From the NCBI GenBank assembly GCA_050181465.1, contig JBFXDD010000005.1, positions 1 through 64,000 of the forward strand: a DNA stretch of 64,000 nucleotides, read 5' to 3'. Below are positions 33,404 to 41,644 of the stretch, in pieces. The notes below the pieces were generated by a model. That model made no database searches, was not told where the DNA came from, and saw only the letters and a program-made list of their open reading frames with translations. How positions within the stretch are numbered: the stretch's first letter is position 1; each line of letters opens with the position of its first letter. Made by a program: the position numbers and the translations under genes. The DNA comes from JACRLW01 sp050181465 (GTDB lineage: Bacteria > Planctomycetota > UBA1135 > UBA2386).

Positions 33404-34260
33404 CGCGGAGGTGAGAGAGCGGCGAAATCGGCGACGAACGCTGCGAGGGCCGACTCTACGCGATCGAGCCAATCGCGGTCCGTCGGCGAGAAGCACTGGA
33501 GGACGCCCCGGCTCTGGCTGACGACCGCGCCCAGCCCGCGCGCGTCGAACGCGGCTGCGAGGTCCTCGACGCGACCACCCTGCGCCCCAACACCGGGGAG
33601 CAGGAGCCATGCTTGCGGCAAGCGACTGCGGAGGCGCGCGAGATCCGCCGGCCATGTCGCGCCGACGACGGCTCCGACTGCGCTGTAGCCGAAGCGGTCG
33701 ACGAACCCGCGACCCCATCCCGTCACCGTGTCCGCAACGGCATCGGCGAGGGTTCTGCCGTCGCCGAGGGTCAAGTCCTGGAATTCGGTCGCCGAGGGAT
33801 TGCTCGTGCGCACCAGGACGAACACGCCACAGCCTTTGGCCCTCGCGAACTCGAGGAAGGGGTCGACTCCGTCGCGGCCCAGGTAGGGGTGCACGGTCAC
33901 CGCATCCGCGATCGAACAGTGGACCTCGGCATACGCGCGCGCGGTGCTGCCGATGTCGCCGCGCTTCACGTCGCCGATGACCAGCAGTCCGGCATCTCGT
34001 GCGAGTCGACACACGGTCTCGTAGGCACCGAAGCCGGCGGCGCCGTGGCACTCGAAGAACGCGATGTTCGGTTTGAAGGCCGGCACGGTGCGCGCGATCG
34101 CCGGCAGGACCTCGCGTGCAAACGCGACGATGCGCTCGGCAGCGGAGGCCCCGCCAGCCAACGACTCGGGCAGCGCGTCCAGACGGGGATCGAATCCCAC
34201 GCACGCGGGGCGCATGCCGCCGAGCACGCGCTCGGCGATCCTCTCGGTGAACGTCATCAT
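33388..34260 (-). CDS. pyrF: Orotidine 5'-phosphate decarboxylase, long (type 2) form
   Basis: 290 residues, longer than the 230-residue Gram-negative PyrF and matching the type 2 family. It makes UMP, the last step of de novo pyrimidine synthesis. FKPNIAFFECHGAAG, the catalytic DVKRGDIGSTARAYA, LVRTSNPSA and LLPGVGAQGG are visible in order. It is the first gene of the pyrF-bshC-bshB1 unit; no other pyr gene is nearby. Confidence 0.94.
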   Translation of the reverse strand: MMTFTERIAERVLGGMRPACVGFDPRLDALPESLAGGASAAERIVAFAREVLPAIARTVPAFKPNIAFFECHGAAGFGAYETVCRLARDAGLLVIGDVKRGDIGSTARAYAEVHCSIADAVTVHPYLGRDGVDPFLEFARAKGCGVFVLVRTSNPSATEFQDLTLGDGRTLADAVADTVTGWGRGFVDRFGYSAVGAVVGATWPADLARLRSRLPQAWLLLPGVGAQGGRVEDLAAAFDARGLGAVVSQSRGVLQCFSPTDRDWLDRVESALAAFVADFAALSPPRCPPT

Positions 34261-34452
34261 GGCGCGGCGAGGAAGCTAACCGCGTGCGAGGAAGATCCCA
34301 CGCGTTTCGTGACAGCGTGCAGTGCCGCGTCGGCGCCGCGTCGTGACAACTCGACTCGGACACGAGCCCGTGAGAATTCGGACTTGTGCAGCGCGATCGC
34401 ATCCCGTCTCCTCAACGCTCCACCGTTCCAGATCGACTGGATAGAGATCTCC

Positions 34453-35568
34453 ATGGCGTTGCTCTTCGTTCCCAAGGAGTCGGCACCCGGCGAAACCCGT
34501 GTCGCTGCAACTCCTGAATCGGTCAAGGGATACATCAAGCTCGGTCTATCGGTGACCGTCGCGTCCGGCGCGGGACTCGCCGCCGGCATCCGCGACGAGG
34601 ACTACCGTGCGGCGGGCGCCTCGATCGGCGATGCGTACGCCGAGGCCGACATCGTCGCCGCCATCCGCGTGCCCGACGTCAAGCGGCTGCGTCGCGGTTC
34701 GATCGTCGCGAGCGGGCTCGTTCCGGCGACCCAGCTCGATGACGTGAGGGCACTGGCAGCCGCGGGCGTCACCGCCTTCGGGCTCGAGCTGGTCCCGCGC
34801 ATCACCCGCGCGCAGAAGATGGACATCCTGTCGAGTCAGGCGACGTGCGCCGGTTATCAAGCCGTGCTGCTCGCCGCGACGCACCTGCCGAGCATGTTCC
34901 CTCTGCTGATGACGGCGGCCGGCACCATCAAGCCCGCTCGAGTGTTCATCCTGGGCGCGGGCGTGGCCGGTCTCCAAGCGATCGCGACCAGCCGGCGACT
35001 GGGCGCAGTGGTGGAAGCGAACGACGTTCGCCCAGCCGTCAAGGAACAGGTGGAGAGTCTCGGCGCGAAGTTCGTCGACACTGGAACGCCGCCCGACGCG
35101 CAGACTTCCGGTGGCTACGCGAAGGAGCAGTCCGAGGAATACATCCGCAAGCAGCGCGAGATCCTAGGTGAACACGTGGCCCAAGCTGACGTGGTCATAA
35201 CCACCGCGCTGATTCCGGGCCGTCCAGCGCCTCGGATCGTCACTGCGGACATGCGCACTCGGATGAAGCCCGGCTCGGTCATCGTCGACCTCGCTGCGGC
35301 AAACGGCGGCAACGTCGAGGGCACGGTGCCCGGCAAGATCGTCGAGGTCGATGGCGTGAAGATCATCGGTGAGACGAACCTGCCGGCGATGCTCGCCAGC
35401 GATGCAAGCCGCATGTGGGCGCGCAACGTCTACGAGTTCCTCGCACCGATGGTGAAGGACGGCGCACCCAATCCCGACTACGCCGACGAGGTGTTCGCCG
35501 CAGCCTGCGTCGTCAAGAGCGGCGAGGTCGTCAATGCCTCTGCGAAGTCAGCCCTGGGACAGAGCTGA
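34453..35568 (+). CDS. pntAA: NAD(P) transhydrogenase alpha subunit, NAD-binding part (domain I)
   Basis: 371 residues from ATG 34453 (MALLFVPKESAPGETRVAATPESV). It binds NADH in the cytosol and passes hydride to NADP in PntB, coupled to proton flow. The dinucleotide fold is FILGAGVAGLQAIATSRRLGAVVEANDVR (in parts), followed by ALIPGRPAPRIVTADM and the NVEGTVPG segment. The membrane part is in a separate gene, giving the three-subunit form. The 192-bp upstream gap holds its promoter. It ends 11 nt before pntAB. Confidence 0.94.
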   Translation: MALLFVPKESAPGETRVAATPESVKGYIKLGLSVTVASGAGLAAGIRDEDYRAAGASIGDAYAEADIVAAIRVPDVKRLRRGSIVASGLVPATQLDDVRALAAAGVTAFGLELVPRITRAQKMDILSSQATCAGYQAVLLAATHLPSMFPLLMTAAGTIKPARVFILGAGVAGLQAIATSRRLGAVVEANDVRPAVKEQVESLGAKFVDTGTPPDAQTSGGYAKEQSEEYIRKQREILGEHVAQADVVITTALIPGRPAPRIVTADMRTRMKPGSVIVDLAAANGGNVEGTVPGKIVEVDGVKIIGETNLPAMLASDASRMWARNVYEFLAPMVKDGAPNPDYADEVFAAACVVKSGEVVNASAKSALGQS

Positions 35569-35579
35569 ACGGAATATCC

Positions 35580-35870
35580 ATGATCGGACCAGCAACCCTT
35601 CTGTTCATTTTCGTGCTGGCGTCCTTCGTCGGCCTCGAAATCATCGCGAAGGTTCCTCCCACACTCCACACGCCGTTGATGTCGGGATCGAACGCGATCT
35701 CCGGCATCACCATCGTCGGCGCGCTTCTCGCGCTTCAGTCTCACTATCACGGCGCCGCCCAGATCCTCGGATGCATCGCGATCGTCTTCGCGATGATCAA
35801 CGTGGTAGGCGGGTTCCTCGTCACCGACCGCATGTTGGCGATGTTCGGTTCCAAGAAGAAGAAGGCCTGA
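35580..35870 (+). CDS. pntAB: NAD(P) transhydrogenase alpha subunit, membrane part
   Basis: 96 residues. Three transmembrane helices (LLFIFVLASFVGLEII, ISGITIVGALLAL and LGCIAIVFAMINVVGGFLVTDRML in part) with the typical PLMSGSNAISG between them. It forms the proton channel with PntB. The C terminus is GSKKKKA. It lies between pntAA and pntB with gaps of 11 and 9 nt, clearly one operon. Confidence 0.93.
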   Translation: MIGPATLLFIFVLASFVGLEIIAKVPPTLHTPLMSGSNAISGITIVGALLALQSHYHGAAQILGCIAIVFAMINVVGGFLVTDRMLAMFGSKKKKA

Positions 35871-35879
35871 GGCAGGACC

Positions 35880-37262
35880 GTGCACATATATCTGTACATC
35901 ATCGCCGCGATCCTGTTCATCGTCGGCATCAAGCGACTCGGCAAGGTCAAGTCGGCGCGGTCCGGGAATCACGTTGCAGCGATCGGCATGGCGATCGCGA
36001 TCGTCGGCGCCCTGATCGAAGCCCGAGAGATTCGCTGGCTCTTCGTCGTCCTGTCGCTCGCCGCAGGCACGCTCATCGGCTGGCAGATCGCGACCAAGGT
36101 CGCGATGACCGCGATGCCGGAACTGGTCGCCGCACTCAACGGACTCGGCGGTGGCGCTTCGACGTTCGTGGCGATCGCGGAGCTCATCGAGGTCACGGGA
36201 GTGCACACGCTCGCCGATCGACACGCGATGGTGGCGGTCTCCGTCCCACTGTCGATCTTGATCGGCACGGCAACGATGACCGGCAGCTTGGTTGCCTATT
36301 ACAAGCTTGCGGGCAAGCCTCTCAAGCACCCGGTACCGGCTGCAAGTCGGAACATGGTCAACTTGTTGATCGTGGCCGGCATTCTCGGGACCGGAATCTG
36401 GTCGGCATACTCGACCGGCGGCGGTGCGATCACAGCGGTGATCCTCGTCACGCTGCTGTCCGCGGTCTTCGGCGTCTTCTTCGTCATGCCCATCGGCGGC
36501 GCGGACATGCCGGTCGTCGTTGCGCTGCTGAACTCGTTCTCGGGCGTTGCCGCAGCCGCGAGCGGCTTTGTGATCGGCAACCAGATGCTGATCGTGGCGG
36601 GGGCGTTGGTCGGCTCGTCGGGACTGATCCTGACGCAGATCATGTGCAAGGCGATGAATCGATCCTTGCTCAACGTGCTCGAGGGCGGCGTCGGTGACGG
36701 GACCGTGGCGAAGGACGCCAAGGACTACAAGAACATCAAGTCGACCTCCCCCGAGGAAGTCGCGATGCTGCTCGAGAGCGCATCGAGCTGCATCATCGTT
36801 CCAGGCTACGGACTGGCGGTCGCGCAGGCTCAGCACGTGTGCGCGGGCCTGGCCAAAGAGTTCGAACGCCGCGGTGGCGACGTGAAGTATGCGATCCACC
36901 CGGTGGCCGGTCGCATGCCGGGGCACATGAACGTCCTGCTCGCGGAGGCGGACGTCCCGTACGAGAAGCTCGTGGAGATGGAACGCATCAATCCCGAGTT
37001 CCAGAACACGGATGTCGTGATCATCGTGGGTGCCAACGACGTCGTGAACCCGCTCGCGAGAGAGAAGACCGGGAGTCCGATCGACGGCATGCCGATCCTC
37101 GACGTCGACAAGGCTCGCACCGTCGTGATGATCAAGCGCAGTCTGAGTCCGGGCTACGCGGGCGTGAAGAACCCGCTGTTCGAGTTCGAGAACACTCTGA
37201 TGGTGTTCCTCGACGCGAAGGAAGCCCTGCAAGGCATCCTCGACGAACTGAAGGAGCTCTGA
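35880..37262 (+). CDS. pntB: NAD(P) transhydrogenase beta subunit
   Basis: 460 residues from GTG. Eight or nine transmembrane helices come first, with the signature ELVAALNGLGGGASTFVA for proton translocation. The C-terminal NADP-binding domain III follows, with PGYGLAVAQAQH, HPVAGRMPGHMNVLLAEADVPY (in parts) and GANDVVNP. It makes NADPH from NADH using the proton gradient. The 3' end is followed 13 nt later by the third 176-bp element. Confidence 0.95.
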   Translation: MHIYLYIIAAILFIVGIKRLGKVKSARSGNHVAAIGMAIAIVGALIEAREIRWLFVVLSLAAGTLIGWQIATKVAMTAMPELVAALNGLGGGASTFVAIAELIEVTGVHTLADRHAMVAVSVPLSILIGTATMTGSLVAYYKLAGKPLKHPVPAASRNMVNLLIVAGILGTGIWSAYSTGGGAITAVILVTLLSAVFGVFFVMPIGGADMPVVVALLNSFSGVAAAASGFVIGNQMLIVAGALVGSSGLILTQIMCKAMNRSLLNVLEGGVGDGTVAKDAKDYKNIKSTSPEEVAMLLESASSCIIVPGYGLAVAQAQHVCAGLAKEFERRGGDVKYAIHPVAGRMPGHMNVLLAEADVPYEKLVEMERINPEFQNTDVVIIVGANDVVNPLAREKTGSPIDGMPILDVDKARTVVMIKRSLSPGYAGVKNPLFEFENTLMVFLDAKEALQGILDELKEL

Positions 37263-37275
37263 GTCCGCGGTCTGG

Positions 37276-37451
37276 CCCGGACGACTCGTGAACGTCGGCT
37301 GCGATCGCCGCAAGTCGCATCCAGCGGCGTCGCTACGTCGGCTCCTCCCTGGCAGCGTAGCTGCGGCTACCCTTCGGTCGTCGACCGACGCAGCTCCTTC
37401 TTGAACATCGACTTGCGTCGATCTCGCGACGACGATCACCAACAATCCGGG
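37276..37451 (-). mobile_element. 176-bp non-autonomous element, copy C
   Basis: Read on the minus strand it aligns along its whole length with copy A at 26211 and is exactly 176 bp. Its minus-strand left end CCCGGATTGTTGGTGATCG and right end are less well matched to each other than in copy A, so it is older. CTAG follows at 37452-37455; the other flank reads CTGG, one change from CTAG. It fills the gap between convergent pntB and the XRE gene and may serve as their shared terminator. Confidence 0.8.
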
Positions 37452-37459
37452 CTAGCGGC

Positions 37460-37957
37460 TCAGGCGCGCGGTCGGAAGAGTCGATCGGCGTAGCGGCTGG
37501 TCTTGAAGCGGTCGGCAACCAAACGGGCGCGACGCATGGCCTCTTCCACCGTGACGAGCACCGCGCCGGGCGGCACCGGCAACCAAGCCGTTTGCGCCGC
37601 GCGGGCCTCGACGATCTCGTCGAACTCGTTCACCGAGCTCACCTGCGCTAGCCGATCGAGCAAGGCCTGGTCGACGAGCGCCAGCGATGCCGGCACCGGC
37701 GTTTGCTCCCTTCCGAGCAGAGAATCGACGGAGACCTCGTAGAGCTCGGCCAGAGCCAAGATGTCCGTCGCCGGCGGCAACCGGGTGCCGGCCTCCCAGC
37801 GGGAGACGGCGGACTCATGGCAGCCGAGACGGCTGGCGATCTGCTCCTGCGTGAAGTTGGCTCGCGCTCGGAGTTCGCGAAGTCGCTGCGCGATGACCTG
37901 TGCCAGGGCCTGGCGGTCGGAGTTCTGCACGGTTGGGTACCTGGAGAGCGGCGTCAT
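37460..37957 (-). CDS. XRE-family transcriptional regulator
   Basis: 165 residues. A Cro/CI-type helix-turn-helix occupies residues 20-75 (RLRELRARANFTQEQIASRLGCHESAVSRWEAGTR, in parts, then PPATDILALAELYEVSVDSLLG). The C-terminal 85 residues are not recognised; they contain a Val/Pro-rich strand and a basic end (RRARLVADRFKTSRYADRLF). The target is unknown; the divergent beta-CASP gene 110 bp away is an obvious candidate. The CACGTAGGAT sequence right at its start could be its own -10 region. Confidence 0.8.
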   Translation of the reverse strand: MTPLSRYPTVQNSDRQALAQVIAQRLRELRARANFTQEQIASRLGCHESAVSRWEAGTRLPPATDILALAELYEVSVDSLLGREQTPVPASLALVDQALLDRLAQVSSVNEFDEIVEARAAQTAWLPVPPGAVLVTVEEAMRRARLVADRFKTSRYADRLFRPRA

Positions 37958-38067
37958 CCTACGTGACGAAAGCGCATGCTGCTGGTCCGTATGTCAAGTC
38001 CTCCGGAATGTGAGTCAGAATCGACTCGAACCGGGACTCTCAGCCGCGCGACGGGGAGACTCCGTGG

Positions 38068-39456
38068 ATGGACGTAGCACTCCGATTCCTCGGTGCCGCG
38101 AGGCACGTCACCGGAACCAAGCATCTCATCGAGTTCGGGGACAAGCGCATCCTGCTCGACTGCGGCATGGTGCAAGGGCCGCGCAAGATGAGCAACGCGG
38201 CGAACCTCGACCTCGGACTCGATGCCCGGTCGATCGACGCCGTGGTGCTGTCCCACGCACACATCGACCATTCGGGCTCGCTTCCGCGCCTCGTGAAGCT
38301 CGGCTTCGAGGGAACGATCCACGCGACGGAAGCGACGGTCGACCTCGCCTCGGTCCTGCTCGCCGACTCCGCTCACCTTCAGAATCAAGACGCGAAGCAC
38401 CTGGCCAAGCGCGGCATCGTCTTCGAGCCGCCATACGACGAGCACGACGTCGCGCGCACGATTCGTCGATTCCAGCGCCACGCCTACCACGAGACCTTCG
38501 AGGTGCTGCCGGGAGTGCAGTGCGAGTACTACGACGCCGGCCACATCATCGGTGCCGCGATGGTGGTTCTCACGCTGGAGTCCGGCGGCCGCAAGATTCG
38601 CCTCGCGTTCACCGGCGACCACGGGCGCAAGGGCACACCGATTCTGCGTGATCCGGAGCGCCTCCCCGAGGTCGACTACCTAATCACGGAGTCCACCTAC
38701 GGCGACCGCTTGCACGAGGACGGCGAGGAAATGGCGACCGCTCTCGCTCGCATCGTGAATGACGAGATCCAGGATGGGGGTCGCATTCTGATTCCGGCGT
38801 TCTCGGTCGGGCGAACCCAGAACGTCCTCTACACCCTCGGCAACTTGATGGAGTCCGGTCGCATCCCAAGGCAACGCGTTTGGATCGATTCGCCACTGAG
38901 TTCCAAAGCTACGAAGATCACGGCTGCATACCGCGAGCTATTCGACAAGGATGCCCGCCGCGTGATCGAGAGCGGCCGTGACCCCTTCTTCTTCGAAGGA
39001 GTGCGGTTCATCGAGAGCAGCGAAGAGAGCAAGGCTCTCAACTCGGTGCGCGAGGGCATCATCATCGCTGCGAGCGGAATGTGTGAGGCGGGCCGCATCC
39101 TCCATCACTTGAAGGTCTCCCTGCCTCGCCCGCAGGACTGTCTCCTGACCGTTGGCTTCATGGCCGAGGGCACGCTCGGCAGGCGACTCCTGGACGGTAA
39201 CCCGCAGGTCAACATCTACGGCGAGAGCCACCGCGTGCGCTGCAAGGTTCAGAGCATGCAGGGCATGTCGGCACACGCGGACTACCGCGAGCTGACCGCT
39301 TCACTGCGTCATCTGGCACCCGTGGCACGCCGCGTGTTCGTCGTGCACGGGGAAGAGAAGCAGGCGCTGACCTTCGTCGATCGATTGCAGGGGATCGGGT
39401 TCCGCGATGTCATCGCGCCCGAGCATCGGCAGCGCGAAGAGCTTCACCTGCTGTGA
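38068..39456 (+). CDS. Beta-CASP metallo-beta-lactamase RNase
   Basis: 462 residues. GGGGAG lies 9 nt before the ATG. The MBL core has SHAHIDHSG (motif 2), GHIIGAAM, FTGDHG and ITESTYGDR; the beta-CASP cap carries IPAFSVGRTQN; the C-terminal RNA-specificity part has GMCEAGRILHHLK, then SAHADYRELT and VVHGEEKQAL. This is the CPSF73-like/YSH1-type bacterial RNA nuclease, cytosolic and zinc-dependent. It probably acts in RNA maturation or decay. It converges on nhaD with a hairpin between them. Confidence 0.92.
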   Translation: MDVALRFLGAARHVTGTKHLIEFGDKRILLDCGMVQGPRKMSNAANLDLGLDARSIDAVVLSHAHIDHSGSLPRLVKLGFEGTIHATEATVDLASVLLADSAHLQNQDAKHLAKRGIVFEPPYDEHDVARTIRRFQRHAYHETFEVLPGVQCEYYDAGHIIGAAMVVLTLESGGRKIRLAFTGDHGRKGTPILRDPERLPEVDYLITESTYGDRLHEDGEEMATALARIVNDEIQDGGRILIPAFSVGRTQNVLYTLGNLMESGRIPRQRVWIDSPLSSKATKITAAYRELFDKDARRVIESGRDPFFFEGVRFIESSEESKALNSVREGIIIAASGMCEAGRILHHLKVSLPRPQDCLLTVGFMAEGTLGRRLLDGNPQVNIYGESHRVRCKVQSMQGMSAHADYRELTASLRHLAPVARRVFVVHGEEKQALTFVDRLQGIGFRDVIAPEHRQREELHLL

Positions 39457-39476
39457 GTCCGCCGCGGAGCGGACTC
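39455..39476. terminator. Shared hairpin between convergent genes
   Basis: GAGTCCGC (39455-39462) and GCGGACTC (39469-39476) form a perfect 8-bp stem over CGCGGA. It covers the last bases of the beta-CASP stop and touches the nhaD stop, so it can act for both strands. There is no T tract on either side. Confidence 0.45.
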
Positions 39477-40824
39477 AGGGTGCGTTCATGAACCAATGCG
39501 CCGCGATCGATGCCGCGTAGCCGAGCACGATGACCGGAGTCCACTTGAGGTGGCTGATGAAGGTGTAGTGGCCGCGCGCGGATCCCATGAGCGCGACGCC
39601 GGCAGCCGAGCCGACCGAGAGCATCGATCCGCCGACTCCCGCGGTCAGCGTGACCAGCAGCCACTGGTAGAGGTATGCACCCTCGCCGGATCCCATGTTG
39701 GGGTTCATGCCGATCACCGCCAGCATGACCGGCACGTTGTCGAGCACCGCGGAAATCACGCCGACACCGACGTTCGCCATCGTCGCGCGCGAGCCGTCCG
39801 TCCCATACAGCCACTCCGAGGAGAGTGCGAGGTAGCCCAACTCACCGAGGGCTCCCACGCACATGATCACGCCGAAGAAGAACAGCAAGGTGTCCCACTC
39901 GACCTCGGCGACGTTCTCGAAGATGTCGACCTTCTGCGCGTCCTTGCCGTGGTGAGCCATGCGGCTTCGGATGAAGCCCCACACCATGAAGTAACCGAGC
40001 CCGAACATCATTCCGAGGAATGGCGGCAGGTGGAGGTTCACGTGGAACAACACCGCAGTGGCGATGGTGGCGATGAACAGCACGATGACCGTCAACCAGC
40101 CCTCGCCGAGCTTGACGTCCGTATCCGTCGACAGCGGTTGTCCCTTCGGGAGGAACAAGCTCATCACAAACGCCGGCACGAGCCAGTTCACCAGCGACGG
40201 CACGAAGAGCTGCAGGAATTGGACACCGGTGGCCTTCTTCGCTGTCCACACCATCAGCGTCGTGATATCGCCGAAGGGGGAGAACGCACCCCCAGCGTTC
40301 GCAGCAACGACGATGTTGATGCACGCCATGCTGATGAACTTGGCGTTGCCCCGTCCGACCGTGAGCGCCACCGCTCCCATCAGGAGCGCCGTGGTGAGAT
40401 TGTCAGCGACCGGGGAAATGCAGAACGCGAGTGCGCCCGTCGTCCAGAACACTGCGCGATAGCCGAGGCCCGCGGAGATCAGCATCGCGTTCAGCTTGGC
40501 GAACACGTTGCGCTTGGCGATGGCGCTGATGTAGGTCATCGCCACCATCAAGAAGAGGAATAGCTGACCGAACTCGGCGACGTGGTGCAGCACGAGCTTC
40601 TCGATCTCCACCTGCTCTCCGTCCGGAGTCTTGACGTGCTCCGAAATGGCGAGCGAGGTCAAGATCCAGATCAAGCCGGCGGCGATCACGACCGGCTTCG
40701 ACTTACGCAGGTGGATCACGTCCTCGAGCACGACGAGGGCGTACGCCAACACGAAGATGCCCACTGCGGCCAGGCCAAGCCCGGTCGAGGTGAGCGAAAA
40801 GGTGCTCAGCAAGTATGCGATCAA
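39475..40824 (-). CDS. nhaD: NhaD-type sodium/proton antiporter
   Basis: 449 residues, with TTG as the likely start. Twelve or so hydrophobic helices. The IT/NhaD superfamily marks are ALAFCISPVADNLTTALLMGA, NIVVAANAGGAFSPFGDITT and the later GVISAVLDNVPVMLAVIGM, the two halves of the inverted-topology repeat that bind sodium. It expels Na+ in exchange for protons, fitting a marine or saline setting. It is followed by 106 bp and then the SWIM gene on the same strand. Confidence 0.9.
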   Translation of the reverse strand: MIAYLLSTFSLTSTGLGLAAVGIFVLAYALVVLEDVIHLRKSKPVVIAAGLIWILTSLAISEHVKTPDGEQVEIEKLVLHHVAEFGQLFLFLMVAMTYISAIAKRNVFAKLNAMLISAGLGYRAVFWTTGALAFCISPVADNLTTALLMGAVALTVGRGNAKFISMACINIVVAANAGGAFSPFGDITTLMVWTAKKATGVQFLQLFVPSLVNWLVPAFVMSLFLPKGQPLSTDTDVKLGEGWLTVIVLFIATIATAVLFHVNLHLPPFLGMMFGLGYFMVWGFIRSRMAHHGKDAQKVDIFENVAEVEWDTLLFFFGVIMCVGALGELGYLALSSEWLYGTDGSRATMANVGVGVISAVLDNVPVMLAVIGMNPNMGSGEGAYLYQWLLVTLTAGVGGSMLSVGSAAGVALMGSARGHYTFISHLKWTPVIVLGYAASIAAHWFMNAP

Positions 40825-40930
40825 CTCTGGATGCCGGACAGGAGTCGAGGGGTCGGAAGAATGGACAAAGACCCGTCTGTCGAGTCCAGAGTTTCAGCCG
40901 GTAACGACGGTCGATTCTTGCAACGTTGGT

Positions 40931-41644
40931 TCAGCCCTGAGCGTCGCTCGCTCGCCATGCGGCGATCGCATCGAGGATCAGCGAGAGCTTCCCCTCTTGA
41001 TCCGCGCCGAGCAGTCGACGAATGGCGACGGGGGCCAGCACCGACTCGAGCTCGAAGCCCTCGCCATCCGGTACGAGAATCGGCTCTTCCTTGGCGCCGA
41101 AGGGGAGCGCGATCAGCTCCTCGGGATCGGGCGCACGCGCAGATGCATCGAGGAGATTGGGAAGATCGACTCCGCGAAGCGTGAGCAACTCCCAGGGCCG
41201 GTCATCGAGCCGCCGGGCAAAGAGCTCCTGCATCGCCAGGATGTGACGACAAGGACGTTCCAGCTCGCGGCACGTGCACGCCGAGGTGACTCGCCGAGGC
41301 TCAGGGAACACGGGCTCACCCGCGATGCGCGCGATCAGCCGGTCGAAGGCGCGCGGAACGTGACCTTGCTCGAGCTGCTCCCGCATCGACGCCGACCGCC
41401 GGAGAGTTCGAATCACCTGCGGCCAAATCCTGGAGGGCAGTAGCGGGACGTGCACGCTGACTTCGTGCAGTGCCCCCATCGCTCCTTCGAGTTCCGCCTG
41501 AATGGCGCCGGGCTGCACGCGGAGTCGAGGATTGCGCAACGACGGCAACGTCGCCAGCGCTCGCTCGAGCTCACCGACGTCCTCGCTCGTCGAAGTGATG
41601 CGACGCCATCGCTCACCGACCGATACCTGTCTCGACTCTCTCAC
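40931..41644 (-). CDS. SWIM zinc-finger protein coupled to the SNF2 helicase
   Basis: 237 residues from a GTG that overlaps the SNF2 stop as GTGA. The SWIM motif C-x-C-x6-C-x-H is at Cys123, Cys125, Cys132, His134 (ACTCRELERPCRHILAM). An N-terminal alpha/beta segment precedes it; the C-terminal half is acidic and helical (LLGADQEGKLSLILDAIAAWR in parts). SWIM fingers bind DNA or protein and commonly sit beside SWI2/SNF2 ATPases in bacteria. The open frame extends upstream, but that part is antisense-like overlap with the helicase. Confidence 0.88.
   Translation of the reverse strand: MRESRQVSVGERWRRITSTSEDVGELERALATLPSLRNPRLRVQPGAIQAELEGAMGALHEVSVHVPLLPSRIWPQVIRTLRRSASMREQLEQGHVPRAFDRLIARIAGEPVFPEPRRVTSACTCRELERPCRHILAMQELFARRLDDRPWELLTLRGVDLPNLLDASARAPDPEELIALPFGAKEEPILVPDGEGFELESVLAPVAIRRLLGADQEGKLSLILDAIAAWRASDAQG

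Noticed and set aside
33404..34402. N-terminal extension of BshC
   Set aside because: It is an Arg-rich shadow of pyrF; BshC homology begins at MSTHVSPTL.
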